Numbered from the stretch's first letter, positions 43,227-52,465 are shown. The stretch is 64,000 nt of DNA from Nannocystis sp. (GCF_016714285.1 NZ_JADJNN010000012.1:124001-188000), one strand, 5' to 3'. The notes: generated by a model from the letters alone, not told the origin. Numbers and translations are program-made.

Positions 43227-44857
43227 CAGTCCATCCAGATGCGCATCACGTCGTTGCGCAGGGCGATGAGGAGGAGCAGCAGGATGATGACCAGACCGAT
43301 CGCGCTGGCGATCTCCCGCGCCCGCTGGCTGAGCGGTCGGCGGCGCAGCGCCTCGATCGTGAAGAACATCAGGTGCCCACCGTCGAGGATCGGGATCGGT
43401 AGCAGGTTGACGAAGCCGAGGTTGATGCTGAGCAGCGCCATCAGCCGCAGGAACTCGGCCCAGCCCTGGTTGGCGGCCGTGCCAGCGACGTCGAAGATGC
43501 CGACCACCGAGCTCAGCTCCTCCACGCCGCGCTCGCCGGTCACCATCTGCCGCAGGGTCGTCCACATCATCATCAACATCGACCCGGTGGTCGTCAGCGC
43601 CGAGCGCATCGCGTACGTGAAGCGCCCGCGGATCGGCTCGGGCGGCGGCGTCATGCGGCTGTGGTAGGGCTCGGCCCCGAACCACAGGTAGCTGCGCGCG
43701 TCCTTGTAGAGCCCGCGGTAGCTGCGGATCTCCTGCGTGACCTGCACTTCGCGCGGCGCCTGGCCAGGCGACTGCACCGTCAACGCCAGTGGTTGCTCGC
43801 CCTGACGATCGAGCAGCACCGCGACCGTCTCCCAGCGCGTCACCGGTCGATCAGCCACCGCGAGCACCCGGTCGCCCGGAGCGATGCCCGCCTTCGCGGC
43901 CGGCGAGTCCGGCTCGACCGTGCGGACGAAGGTGTTGGCCGGCAACAGCCCGGTGCTCTGCCCGCGCTCGTGCCGTGGCAGCAGGCGCGCGTGGTACGAG
44001 TCGAACCACAAGTAGCGACCGAGCTCGCCGCGCACGGCCTGGGGCCGCAGGTAGGTGAGGCGCAGCGCGCCGTCGCGGCTGCGCTCGAGCTCTCGCTCGA
44101 GACCCTCGATCGTCTCGACCGGCTCGCCGTTGACCGAGGTGATGATGTCACCGGTCTGCAGGCCCTCGGCGTGGGCCGGGGAGTCGGTGTCGATGATCCC
44201 TATCTGCGGCGCGTAGACCCACTGGGTCACCCCGAGCAGGCCGCGCGCCTCGTGTTCGCCCACCATGTTCTTCGCCACGCTCTTGCGCGGCGTGACGAAG
44301 CGGTCGAAGCGGACCCCGTCGCGCTCGATCTGCAGGCGAAGCTCGCGGCCCGGGGCGACACGTACGCGGTCCTGCATCTCCTGCCACGCGTGGATGTCAT
44401 CGCCCTCGATCGCCACGATGCGATCGCCCGACTGTAGGTCCGAGGCCGCCGCCGCCGAGTCGTCGAGCACGGTGCCGATGATCGGCGGTGCCACCACGGT
44501 GTGCCCGAGGAAGAACGCGAAGTAGATGAACAGCGGGAGCAGCAGGTTGAACGCCGGACCTGCCCCGAGGACCAGGTAGCGGGCCCACAGCGGTTTGTTG
44601 CGCAGCGCCCGGTCGGCGTCCTGCGGGCTCAGCTCCTCGTCCGGCGACGCGCCCAGCAGGGTCACATAGCCGCCGAGCGGGATCGGAGCGATGCGGTACT
44701 CCGTCTCCCCGATCTGCACCCGCGCCAGCGCCGGACCGAAGCCCAGCGAGAAGCGCACAGCCTTGACCCCGACGAGCTTCGCCGCCAGCAAGTGACCGAG
44801 CTCGTGGATGAAGATCAGCGGCCCGATCAACAGGATGAACGCGAGAAAATACGTCAC
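43226..44857 (-). CDS. rseP: Site-2 intramembrane metalloprotease RseP
   Basis: A 543-residue membrane protease that cleaves transmembrane anti-sigma factors and remnant signal peptides. The zinc motif HELGH is at residues 18-22 and the third ligand Asp in PIPILDGGH near residue 490. Two or three PDZ-like domains lie between (for example DLQSGDRIVAIEGDDI and GIAPGDRVLAVADRPV). Typical RseP is about 450 residues, so the periplasmic part is somewhat enlarged. It is followed without a gap by tsaB. Confidence 0.94.
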   Translation of the reverse strand: MTYFLAFILLIGPLIFIHELGHLLAAKLVGVKAVRFSLGFGPALARVQIGETEYRIAPIPLGGYVTLLGASPDEELSPQDADRALRNKPLWARYLVLGAGPAFNLLLPLFIYFAFFLGHTVVAPPIIGTVLDDSAAAASDLQSGDRIVAIEGDDIHAWQEMQDRVRVAPGRELRLQIERDGVRFDRFVTPRKSVAKNMVGEHEARGLLGVTQWVYAPQIGIIDTDSPAHAEGLQTGDIITSVNGEPVETIEGLERELERSRDGALRLTYLRPQAVRGELGRYLWFDSYHARLLPRHERGQSTGLLPANTFVRTVEPDSPAAKAGIAPGDRVLAVADRPVTRWETVAVLLDRQGEQPLALTVQSPGQAPREVQVTQEIRSYRGLYKDARSYLWFGAEPYHSRMTPPPEPIRGRFTYAMRSALTTTGSMLMMMWTTLRQMVTGERGVEELSSVVGIFDVAGTAANQGWAEFLRLMALLSINLGFVNLLPIPILDGGHLMFFTIEALRRRPLSQRAREIASAIGLVIILLLLLIALRNDVMRIWMD

Positions 44858-45199
44858 CCTCGACCTCCTGCAGGCCGTTCGGCGCAGCGTGCGAACTCGC
44901 GCTGGCGCTGGTGTGGCGTCGTCATGCCAGAGCCCTGGATACTCGACTCACGCGCGCAGGTCCATCGCGGCACCCCTCCGAGCCGAGCATCGTGACAGCA
45001 ATCACGGGCCAGGAAGCGACCGTGTGACGCCAAAAAAGATGCTGGTCTCGCCTGGACCTCGCCGTACACTTGTCCGCCGCGCGGGCTCAGGTGGCGCGCT
45101 CGAGCGACTTGTCTCGACGTCCAACCTGCACCGCCTGAATCCCGTCCAAACCCGGGCGTCTACCGCCCCTGAATTTCCGACCTCCACGAGGACTTCCCG
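44858..45199. other. Intergenic region between rseP and a divergent lipoprotein gene
   Basis: About 340 bases. The frames here are short or arginine-rich and lack family features, so I see no gene. It should hold promoters for both divergent neighbours. A run of six A (about 45031-45036) is the only AT-rich feature. No convincing -35/-10 pair was identified. Confidence 0.5.
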
Positions 45200-46030
45200 A
45201 TGATCCGCAATACTCTGATCCTGGTAGCGAGTTTTGGGCTGATGGCTGGTTGTGCCACCTCTTCCGCGACCTCCACCCCCCAGAACCCCGATGCTGGCAA
45301 GGTCAACTACGACGTCGGCAGCGCGCCGAATGGCGGCACCGGGTCTGGCTCTGGCGGCACCGAGCCGGCGACCGATGGCGGCGCTGCGCCCCACACCGCC
45401 AAGGGCCGCGACTCGACCAGCACCAAGTCTGTCGGGCTCAAGCCCAAGGTGGTGAAGAAGATCGCCGCCGCCAAGCCGCCCAAGCCGGAGGAGCCCGCGG
45501 CTGATCCCAAGGTCAAGCCGACCCGCAAGGGTCGCGTCGACGTGAATGGCCTGCTGGCCGAGGCGTTCGCCATCGAGGCGACCACGACGAAGCTCCCGGA
45601 CCTCACCACGTTCGCCGGGCCGAGCAGCATCTTCATCGCCGCCACGGTCGACGCAACCGGCAGCACCCCGCTGGCGGGCATCCCGGCGACCGTAGCGACC
45701 CCGACCGCGCTGCGTTTCACCGGCACGATCAACATCACCGCTGGCGACGAGTACAAGCTGTGCACCAAGAGCAGTGACGGCTCGCAGCTGCTGATCGAGG
45801 ATACTCTGGTCGTCGATAATGACGGCGTTCACGCCGAGGCCGTCGAGGTGTGCGAGCTCGTCAACCTCGAGCCCGGCGAGTACAAGATCGAGATTCGCTC
45901 GTTCCACACCAAGTCGGTGCTGGTCCAGGCCAGCTGGGCCGTCGGCAAGGATGGCACCCCGGCCGCGATCCCGACCCGCTCGTTCTTCCGGCCGGCCGAC
46001 GCCGACGCTCGTGTGAAGGCCAAGAAGTAG
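45200..46030 (+). CDS. Lipoprotein with PA14-like domain
   Basis: A 276-residue lipoprotein starting at ATG 45200 (lipobox LMAGC). A Gly/Ser/Thr linker is followed by a basic stretch (KPKVVKKIAAAKPPKPEE). The C-terminal 150 residues are a beta domain with FTGTINITAGDEYKLCTKSSDGSQLLIEDTLVVDND, typical of the PA14 carbohydrate-binding fold (the SSDGSQL segment is its hallmark). It probably binds sugars at the cell surface. A strong hairpin follows at 46055. Confidence 0.85.
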   Translation: MIRNTLILVASFGLMAGCATSSATSTPQNPDAGKVNYDVGSAPNGGTGSGSGGTEPATDGGAAPHTAKGRDSTSTKSVGLKPKVVKKIAAAKPPKPEEPAADPKVKPTRKGRVDVNGLLAEAFAIEATTTKLPDLTTFAGPSSIFIAATVDATGSTPLAGIPATVATPTALRFTGTINITAGDEYKLCTKSSDGSQLLIEDTLVVDNDGVHAEAVEVCELVNLEPGEYKIEIRSFHTKSVLVQASWAVGKDGTPAAIPTRSFFRPADADARVKAKK

Positions 46031-46054
46031 CGCCACCCACCGATGGCAACCCAG

Positions 46055-46084
46055 GGGCGCGCCGCGGAACTCCGCGGTGCGCCC
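46055..46084. terminator. Hairpin with 13-bp stem between convergent genes
   Basis: GGGCGCGCCGCGG (46055-46067) pairs with CCGCGGTGCGCCC (46072-46084), one G-T wobble, over a 4-base loop AACT. TTTGTCGTT follows on the plus strand. It lies between the PA14-like lipoprotein and the minus-strand lipoprotein ending at 46097. Confidence 0.75.
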
Positions 46085-46096
46085 TTTGTCGTTGGC

Positions 46097-47350
46097 TCAC
46101 TCGTGGTCGCAGGCGGCCGCGACCCGGCGCGAGCCCCCATCGGCGCGCACGAGGAACTGGCCCCGGCCGGCGAGCGACACCTGGGCCCCGGGATCGAGGG
46201 TGAGCGCGCCGGTGCGATCGACATCGACGCCCTTCTCGTCGATCGGCGCGATCGTCCACGCCTGGCCCTGGATCTGCCCCAGCGCCACGCGGCCGCCGAT
46301 CTGCAGCAGGTGTGAGCTCAGCTCCTTGCGCGCCGTGGCCATGATCCGCGCCTGTCCGGTCGCGTCGTCGCGGCCGGCCCGGTACAGGAAGTCCTGCTCC
46401 GGCAAGGTCGCGTCGTCGGTGAGTGGCACCAGCCCGGCGAGCCAGTACAGCGCGTCGCGGTCGGTAGCGATGAACGCCGGCGACACCACGACCGGTCCGG
46501 TCGTGGTCCAGTACGGCAGGTCGCGGCGCAGCATCGTCGGCGGCTGATCGGGCCCGAGCGAGCGCAGCTCCACGTTCGCCACCAGCGTGGTGTACACGGC
46601 CGTCGTCGCCGGTGGGTCGGACATCTTCGAGGAGTACATCCCGATCAGCGCCGCTGCTCCGCCCACGCTGCCCCCCTCGGTGGTGCCGAGCAGCTCGAGC
46701 TCGATCGGGCCGCTCAGCAGTGGCGGCTGGCACGGGAGCATCTCATCGATCTGGCCTTCAGGACAGGCTTGCCACAACGGCAAGCCAAGCGCCGGCTCAG
46801 GCGCGAGCGTGTCGTCGAGACGCGAGAGCATCACCTCGACCGTGCTGGCATCGCCGCTGTACGGCACCGCAAGGACGTGGGCGACTTGATCGAGGAACAC
46901 GAGCCTGCGCGTCCAGTTACCGGCCGCCGGGAAGTCGACGAGGCGCGGGCCGGCGACGAGATCCCCGTCCTCGCTGTCGCTCACCCGCCACACCTGCGCC
47001 TCGTTGGGACGGTCGAGCAGCACCCAGGTCTCGCCCTCGATCGCACCCGGTACCAGCTGCAGCTCGGCGATCGTGCCGATCTCGGAGAAGTCGTGCGCAG
47101 CTCCGTCGGGCGATGCAACCAGTTGCAGTCGACCCTCGCCGTCGGTCGCCAGCGCCCACGCGCGCGCCCCCTCGCTGCGTTCGATCGCCAGCGCGTGCAC
47201 CTGCCAGCCTGGCAGCAGCGCCGGGTCGCGCACCTCGAGGGCGATGCGGGCGCAGATGCGGCCGAGGTCGATCTCGAGGTCGGGATCCGGCCCGCTGACG
47301 CAGGACGCCGCGGCGACGACGGCGAGCAGGACTCGGCGCATGCCCGACAT
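46097..47350 (-). CDS. Predicted lipoprotein of unknown function
   Basis: A 417-residue lipoprotein from ATG 47350 (or ATG 47341, MRRVLLAVVAAASC). No domain I recognise; the alternating WVLLDR, VHALAI and YWLAGL strands suggest a beta-propeller-like fold. It begins 6 bases after bioA ends, so it is probably co-transcribed with bioA, though it has no evident link to biotin. Conserved Cys are few. Confidence 0.8.
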   Translation of the reverse strand: MSGMRRVLLAVVAAASCVSGPDPDLEIDLGRICARIALEVRDPALLPGWQVHALAIERSEGARAWALATDGEGRLQLVASPDGAAHDFSEIGTIAELQLVPGAIEGETWVLLDRPNEAQVWRVSDSEDGDLVAGPRLVDFPAAGNWTRRLVFLDQVAHVLAVPYSGDASTVEVMLSRLDDTLAPEPALGLPLWQACPEGQIDEMLPCQPPLLSGPIELELLGTTEGGSVGGAAALIGMYSSKMSDPPATTAVYTTLVANVELRSLGPDQPPTMLRRDLPYWTTTGPVVVSPAFIATDRDALYWLAGLVPLTDDATLPEQDFLYRAGRDDATGQARIMATARKELSSHLLQIGGRVALGQIQGQAWTIAPIDEKGVDVDRTGALTLDPGAQVSLAGRGQFLVRADGGSRRVAAACDHE

Positions 47351-47356
47351 GATAGT

Positions 47357-48694
47357 TCAGGCCAGCGCCGCGTGGACGGCCGCGATCGTCACATCGGCGA
47401 GGACGTCGAGCTCCGCGTCGTCGATCACCAGCGGCGGAAGCCAGTAGATCGTGTCGTGCAGCGGTCGCAGCAGGACCCCGCGCTCGAGCGCAGCCGCCCG
47501 CAGGCGCAGCCCGAGGCGGCCGTCGGCCGGCGTGCGCGAGGGGTCGACCTGGAACGCGCTGATCATCCCGATCTGGCGTTGCTGCACGATCGCCGGGCAG
47601 GCCGCGGTGACCGCCTCGCGGCGCGTCGCCATCGCGGCCACTCGCTCGGGCAGGCGCGCGAGCAGGTCGCCGTCTCGAAACAGGCGCAGGCCAGCAAGCG
47701 CCGCGGCGCACGTGATCGGGTTGGCCGTGAAGGTGTGGCTGTGCAGGAAGCTGCGGCTCGGTGCCCCGGTGAACGCGTCCTCGAAGCCGGCCCGGATCAA
47801 CACCGCCGCCAGCGGCAGCACCCCGGCGAGGCCCTTGCTCAGGCACAGGAAGTCGGGCGTCACGCCGGCCCAGCTCGACGCGAACAGGCGTCCGGTGCGG
47901 CCGAAGCCGACCGCGATCTCGTCGGCGATGACGTCGATCCCCAGCCCATGTGCGGCCCCCGCGAGTCGGCGGTAGAAGCCAGTACCGGTCATCGTCATGC
48001 GCCCGGCGCACTGCACCAGCGGCTCGATCACCACCGCGCTGAGCTCCGCGGCGTGCTGCTCCAGCAGCGCGACCGCGGCGTCCGCTTCGGGTGTGTCCGC
48101 CCCTAGATCGCCATCGCTGTCCTCCGGGCGGTGCGCCGGGAAGGCCGGCGCCGGCAGCTCCAGCGCGTCGAAGAGCAGCGGCGCGAAGCTGTCACGATAG
48201 GGCCCGCTGCCGCACAGCGCCAACGCCCCGAGGGTCTCGCCGTGGTAGCTGTTGCGCAGCGTGGCGAAGCGTCGGCGCCGTGGTTCGCCGATCTGCTGGT
48301 GTCGCTGATAACTGAGCTTGAGCGCCACCTCCACCGCCGCCGAGCCGCAGTCGGCGAAAAACACCTTGCCGAGCCCCGGCGGCGCGAGCTCCAGCAGAGA
48401 CTCGGCGAGTTCGACCGCCGGCGCATGCGTGAAGCCGGCGAACATCACGTGGTCGAGGTGCTCCGACTGGGCGCGGATCGCCGCGACGATCGCCGGGTGG
48501 CCGTGCCCGTGGACGCAGGTCCACCACGACGCGATCGCGTCGAGCAGCCGCCCGCCCGACTCGTCGTACAGCCAGCAGCCGAGGGCGCGTTCGATGGCGA
48601 TGGGGGGCAAGCGATCGAGGTCGGCGAAGTGGGTCGCGGGGTGCCACAGGTGCGCGCGGTCGCGGTCGCGGAGGGACACAAGCCGGTTCGCCAT
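47357..48694 (-). CDS. bioA: Adenosylmethionine-8-amino-7-oxononanoate aminotransferase (biotin synthesis)
   Basis: A 445-residue class III PLP aminotransferase that makes 7,8-diaminopelargonate using S-adenosylmethionine. The PLP-lysine is in FLCLSKGLAG, and DEIAVGFGRTG and SYHGETLGAL are class motifs. HLWHPATHF is the BioA N-terminal signature. The start is taken as ATG 48694; the frame is open to 48775. Other biotin genes are not present in the window. Confidence 0.94.
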   Translation of the reverse strand: MANRLVSLRDRDRAHLWHPATHFADLDRLPPIAIERALGCWLYDESGGRLLDAIASWWTCVHGHGHPAIVAAIRAQSEHLDHVMFAGFTHAPAVELAESLLELAPPGLGKVFFADCGSAAVEVALKLSYQRHQQIGEPRRRRFATLRNSYHGETLGALALCGSGPYRDSFAPLLFDALELPAPAFPAHRPEDSDGDLGADTPEADAAVALLEQHAAELSAVVIEPLVQCAGRMTMTGTGFYRRLAGAAHGLGIDVIADEIAVGFGRTGRLFASSWAGVTPDFLCLSKGLAGVLPLAAVLIRAGFEDAFTGAPSRSFLHSHTFTANPITCAAALAGLRLFRDGDLLARLPERVAAMATRREAVTAACPAIVQQRQIGMISAFQVDPSRTPADGRLGLRLRAAALERGVLLRPLHDTIYWLPPLVIDDAELDVLADVTIAAVHAALA

Positions 48695-48846
48695 CGCCAC
48701 GGCAGCCTGGTCCGCCCGGTCCTTCGCCGTCAACCCCGCGACCTCTGCGTTGCCCGATGGCCCCGGACGGCGCACGCTGTGGTATCACCCTCGACAGACA
48801 CGCCGGTTGAAATGCCGGTTGTGCGCAGCGTCACGGACGGTTCGCC

Positions 48847-49560
48847 ATGCCACGCAGTTCCAGGTCCCTGATCCCCTCGCTCCTCGCCTTCCTCGCAACC
48901 GCCTCCCTCGGCGCTGGCTGTGTGCTCTACGGCGGCCCCGAGGACTACAAGACCTGCGCCGAGGTCGTGTGCGGCAACCATGCCACCTGTGGCGAGAACG
49001 CGGACTGTTACTGCGACGCTGGCTACGACGGCAACCCCTACGACGGCTGCGTCGATGTCACGCCGGCGGTCGACGCCACCTGCAAGGTCGACTGCGGGCA
49101 GAACGCGTACTGCTCGGAGGGCGCCTGCTACTGCGAGCTCGACCACATCGCCGTGTGCGGTGCGAACGCTGGATGCATGCCCGAGGCCCGCGTCTGCGAC
49201 GGTCAGCCTGACTGTCCCAACAGCGCCGACGAGGCCGTCGCTGTGTGCAGCAAGCCGGTGTTCCAGGAGTGGCTGATCACCGACGATTGTGACGACGGCC
49301 TCGACATCGAGTGGCGGCTGTACGCCCAGGATCGCGACTGGGCCTGGCCCGACGCGACCTCCACTTTTGTCACCACTGGCATCGGCGCCGAGGACTTCCA
49401 GACCATTCAGTGCTTCGACGGCGAGACGATCTGCATGGCGGGCGCCGCAGGGGACACCGTCTGGGGCTTGAACCTCGACGGCACCGGCAGCTGTGACACG
49501 TGTTGCTTTCTCTGCGGCAGCCCAACGTACATCGACCTCGGCTTCCAGACCTGCCAGTAA
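48847..49560 (+). CDS. Cys-rich lipoprotein with LDL-receptor class A-like module
   Basis: A 237-residue lipoprotein from ATG 48847 (lipobox GAGC). Residues about 35-100 have EGF-like Cys spacing (CGNHATCGENADCYCDAGYDG). The next part holds CMPEARVCDGQPDCPNSADEAVAVC, which matches the LDL-receptor class A pattern (VCDGxxDCxxxxDE), a calcium-binding module common in animals and seen in some myxobacteria. The last 100 residues are a separate Cys-rich beta domain. Likely a surface binding protein. Confidence 0.87.
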   Translation: MPRSSRSLIPSLLAFLATASLGAGCVLYGGPEDYKTCAEVVCGNHATCGENADCYCDAGYDGNPYDGCVDVTPAVDATCKVDCGQNAYCSEGACYCELDHIAVCGANAGCMPEARVCDGQPDCPNSADEAVAVCSKPVFQEWLITDDCDDGLDIEWRLYAQDRDWAWPDATSTFVTTGIGAEDFQTIQCFDGETICMAGAAGDTVWGLNLDGTGSCDTCCFLCGSPTYIDLGFQTCQ

Positions 49561-49563
49561 TTG

Positions 49564-49602
49564 GCCCCCGATAATTGGCTCAGCGAACAGATCGCTGGGG
49601 GC
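49564..49602. terminator. Stem-loop after the LDL-receptor-like gene
   Basis: GCCCC pairs with GGGGC, and CAGCGA (49581-49586) with TCGCTG (49592-49597), with an 11-12-base bulge on the left arm. It starts 3 bases past the TAA at 49560. Termination is inferred. Confidence 0.45.
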
Positions 49603-49707
49603 TCGCGGGGCCTTGCAATCGCGGCCATTTGCCGCTACGTCTCTCCTCCCCGTGCTTGTACTCTCGTGTTTCGCGCGACGCATTGCGCCGCGATCCATGG
49701 TGGCCCC

Positions 49708-50220
49708 ATGACAGAGATCGCCCAGCTCTTCGAGTCTGCGCTCCGGCAGAACCGTGCCAACCTGCTGCGCAAAGCCGCGATCAACACCGTGGCCAAGATG
49801 CCGGCACAGACCACCTTGCACGAGCTCCTCAGCAGCGAAGCAGGCACCTCGATCCGCGAGCTCACCCTCCACGAGCTGCGTGAGGCGCTGACCGGCTTCG
49901 TCCCCGCAGCGGGCGCTCGTCGGAGCCCGGGTGCAGCCAGTCACAGCGGCCCAGGCGGCCACACCAGTCACTCCGGCGTGACGGTGAACGCCGCCACGCC
50001 GGCCGCCAATAACGCCTCCCCGGAGAGCCGCGAGGCCCGGCTCTACCGCCAGATCATCGACGCCGTCGGCCACGAGCCGAAGACCATCGGCCAGCTCGCC
50101 AAGGTCGTCGATGTCGACGTGGTCGAGCTCCGCGGCTATCTCGCGTGGATGAAGAAGATGGGCAAGATCGACAGCACTGGCCGAGCCCGGGCCACGCGCT
50201 ATCACCTGCCAGCTGGTTGA
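49708..50220 (+). CDS. Uncharacterised protein with winged-helix-like C-terminus
   Basis: A 170-residue protein from ATG 49708. Residues 1-70 are helical (FESALRQNRANLLRKAAINTVAK). A Ser/Gly/His linker follows. The C-terminal 65 residues (LYRQIIDAVGHEPKTIGQLAKVVDVDVVELRGYLAWMKKMGKI) look like a winged-helix or MarR-like DNA-binding domain. It could be a regulator. The function is unknown. Confidence 0.75.
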   Translation: MTEIAQLFESALRQNRANLLRKAAINTVAKMPAQTTLHELLSSEAGTSIRELTLHELREALTGFVPAAGARRSPGAASHSGPGGHTSHSGVTVNAATPAANNASPESREARLYRQIIDAVGHEPKTIGQLAKVVDVDVVELRGYLAWMKKMGKIDSTGRARATRYHLPAG

Positions 50221-50290
50221 CCACGCCAGGCTGACCACGCCAGGCGCCAGGCTGACCACGCCAGGCTGATCACGCCAGGCTGATCACGGC
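50217..50290. repeat. 14-bp tandem repeat after the winged-helix gene
   Basis: Units CTGACCACGCCAGG and CTGATCACGCCAGG, about five copies with one 7-base insertion. It begins at the stop codon and runs into the noncoding gap before the signalling operon. Confidence 0.88.
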
Positions 50291-50350
50291 ACATGGCACG
50301 CCTGAGGGTGCTTGCTCCGGCGCGCGAGCTGGGGGATCCTTGCGCCGGCC

Positions 50351-50779
50351 ATGGACGACAGCAGCGACGACCTCGAGTTTGGCCGGCAGATCGCCGCGCT
50401 CAAGCACGACCTCGGCAAGTATGTGGCGTGGATGTCGGCCAACCTCGATGAGGACTGCTGGCATGGCCCCGTGCGCGACGAGCTGATCGACGCCCTCGAG
50501 CGCGACCTGCTGCGCACGCGGACCCCCGCGGACGGCCCGCCCGAGCCCGCCTGGGCGGTGTGGCAGCGGCTGGCTGGCGCGCTCCCCAAGCCCTGGCGCC
50601 ACCCCGAGCTGCACGACGTCGACGCCGCCGTCGCCGAGCTGCAGGCGGCCGAGCCGGCGCTGCGGGCCCGCGATCGCGTCGCGCTCGCCAGCCAGCGCTC
50701 GACCATCCGCGCCGCGCAGCGGACGATCCGCAGCGCCTTGCAGCAGCTCCATCGTCGTCTCCTCCAGGCCGAGACCTAA
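50351..50779 (+). CDS. Small helical protein heading a two-component operon
   Basis: A 142-residue protein from ATG 50351. It is nearly all helical: an N-terminal hairpin (RQIAALKHDLGKYVAWMSANL), a Pro-rich loop and a long C-terminal helix (ALASQRSTIRAAQRTIRSALQQLH). It resembles no family I can name. The segment LKHDLGKY could hold a phosphoacceptor His, as in a DHp or HPt helix, but this is a guess. It stands 9 bases ahead of a sigma-54-type regulator and is surely co-transcribed with it. Confidence 0.72.
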   Translation: MDDSSDDLEFGRQIAALKHDLGKYVAWMSANLDEDCWHGPVRDELIDALERDLLRTRTPADGPPEPAWAVWQRLAGALPKPWRHPELHDVDAAVAELQAAEPALRARDRVALASQRSTIRAAQRTIRSALQQLHRRLLQAET

Positions 50780-50788
50780 GAGCCTCGC

Positions 50789-52459
50789 ATGTCCTCGATC
50801 CTCATCATCGACGACGAGGACAGCTACCTCGAGCTGTGCCGGCGCCACATGCCCGAGCACAGCTTCTTGCCGCCGGCCCGCAACTATCGCGAGGCCGCCG
50901 ACACGCTGCGGCGTCACGCCGGCAAGGTCGACCTCGTCCTGCTCGACGTCCACTTCGACATCCCCGAGGCCGATCTGTTGCCGCAGGACAAGGCCGCGCT
51001 GCTGGCCCGCGGCGACGCCAGCCGCCAGATCGAGCGCCTGCGCCGTAGCCAGGGCTTGCACATCCTCGCCGCGATCCGCGAGCGTTACCCCGATCTGCCG
51101 GTGATCGTGATGACCTCGCGGGACGACCTCCCGCTCGAGACCGACGCCGAGCGTCTGCAGGCCGAGGACTACACCTACCTGCTCGCGGACGACTACCTCG
51201 ACGCGCGTTCGCTCAAGCTGCAGGTCGACGCCATCCTCGCCCGCCGCGAGCGTCCGGCCGCCAACGACGACGACCCCTTCTACTGGGGCGCGACCGGGGC
51301 GATGTCCAGCCTCCAGCGCCGGCTCTCGATCCTCGCGCGCGGCCGCCTGCCGATCATCATCCAGGGCGCCACCGGCACGGGCAAGAGCCTGGTCGCCCGC
51401 GAGTTCATCCACCCGCGCTCGCAGCGACCTGGCCCCTTCGTCGCCGTCGACCTCTCGACGCTGCCGACCGATCTGATGGCCGCGCACCTGTTCGGCGTGA
51501 TCAAGGGCGCCTACACCGGCGCGACCAACACGCGCGAGGGCGTGCTGACGCGGGCCCACGGCGGCACCCTCTTCCTCGACGAGATCGGCAACCTCTCGCT
51601 CGAGCTGCAGAAGTCGCTGCTGCTGGTGCTGCAGGAGGGCGTGTACCGCCCGGTCGGCGCCGTCAAGGAGATCGTCACCGACATCAAGATCGTCGTCGCC
51701 ACCAACGAGAACCTCGGCGCCCTGGTCCGCGCGGGCCGCTTCCGCGAGGACCTGTACATGCGCCTGAACCCGGCCACCGCGGTCACCCTGCCGAGCCTAC
51801 GCGAGCGTCGCGACGACTTCGAGGATCTGCTCGCCTGGTTCATGCGTCAGGTCGTCGGCGAGGCCTACAACCGCGACCTGCTCGGGCAGTACGCCGAGCA
51901 GCGCGGCCTCGCGGCCAACCTCCCGATCAGCGCCGGCCGCGGCGTCCCACCCCGCGCCGACGTGCGGCGGATCCATTTCCTGCTCCACCCGAGCAGCTTC
52001 AAGCTGCTGCACGACTTCGAGTGGCCGGGCAACTTCCGTCAGTTCGCCATGACCCTGTCCAACCTCGTCACCTTCACGCTGGTCGAGCTGGTCGAGCGCG
52101 CCGAGAAGATCGAACCCCAGCGCCCCGGCGAGGGGCGCCCCGACGTCATCCCGATCCCGCCGAAGATCGTCAGCGACCTGCTGCGACCGATGACCCCGCC
52201 CGAGGTCGTCGACCTGCCGATGGCCGCCGCGGGCCCGCGGCGCTTCGTCGTCGATCTCGAGGCCGGGGACTCGCTCAACGCGGTCTCCTGCGCCGTCGAG
52301 CGGCAGTACCTCGAGCAGCTCTACGAGCGCTGCGGCGCCGATCTCGGGCAGATGGCCGCGCTCCTGCTCGGCGACGAGACGGCCGGGCGCAAGATCCAGC
52401 TGCGCATGAACCAGCTCGGCATGAAGCTGCGCCTCCTCAAGCGCAAGACGGGGGAGTGA
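50789..52459 (+). CDS. Atypical response regulator: REC, AAA+ sigma-54 interaction and Fis-like HTH
   Basis: A 556-residue regulator. The REC domain (about 1-155) has the acidic pair in IIDDED, the phosphoacceptor Asp in LVLLDVHF, and a Ser/Thr in VIVMTS. After the Asp there is a 30-residue insertion ending in QGLHIL, and the usual switch Lys is replaced by the DDYLDA region. The AAA+ domain has Walker A GATGTGKS, GAYTGA (variant of GAFTGA) and Walker B FLDEIG. About 130 residues that include a VELVERAEKIEP helix precede a C-terminal Fis-like helix (RKIQLRMNQLGMKL). It probably activates sigma-54 promoters; targets are unknown. Confidence 0.88.
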   Translation: MSSILIIDDEDSYLELCRRHMPEHSFLPPARNYREAADTLRRHAGKVDLVLLDVHFDIPEADLLPQDKAALLARGDASRQIERLRRSQGLHILAAIRERYPDLPVIVMTSRDDLPLETDAERLQAEDYTYLLADDYLDARSLKLQVDAILARRERPAANDDDPFYWGATGAMSSLQRRLSILARGRLPIIIQGATGTGKSLVAREFIHPRSQRPGPFVAVDLSTLPTDLMAAHLFGVIKGAYTGATNTREGVLTRAHGGTLFLDEIGNLSLELQKSLLLVLQEGVYRPVGAVKEIVTDIKIVVATNENLGALVRAGRFREDLYMRLNPATAVTLPSLRERRDDFEDLLAWFMRQVVGEAYNRDLLGQYAEQRGLAANLPISAGRGVPPRADVRRIHFLLHPSSFKLLHDFEWPGNFRQFAMTLSNLVTFTLVELVERAEKIEPQRPGEGRPDVIPIPPKIVSDLLRPMTPPEVVDLPMAAAGPRRFVVDLEAGDSLNAVSCAVERQYLEQLYERCGADLGQMAALLLGDETAGRKIQLRMNQLGMKLRLLKRKTGE

Positions 52460-52465
52460 CGGAAC

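Noticed and set aside
50217..50290. CRISPR-like or attachment-site repeat
   Set aside because: 14-bp units abut without spacers; no integrase or tRNA nearby.
50351..50779. HD-domain phosphohydrolase because of HDLGK
   Set aside because: The second His and the rest of the HD metal site are missing, and the protein is too small.
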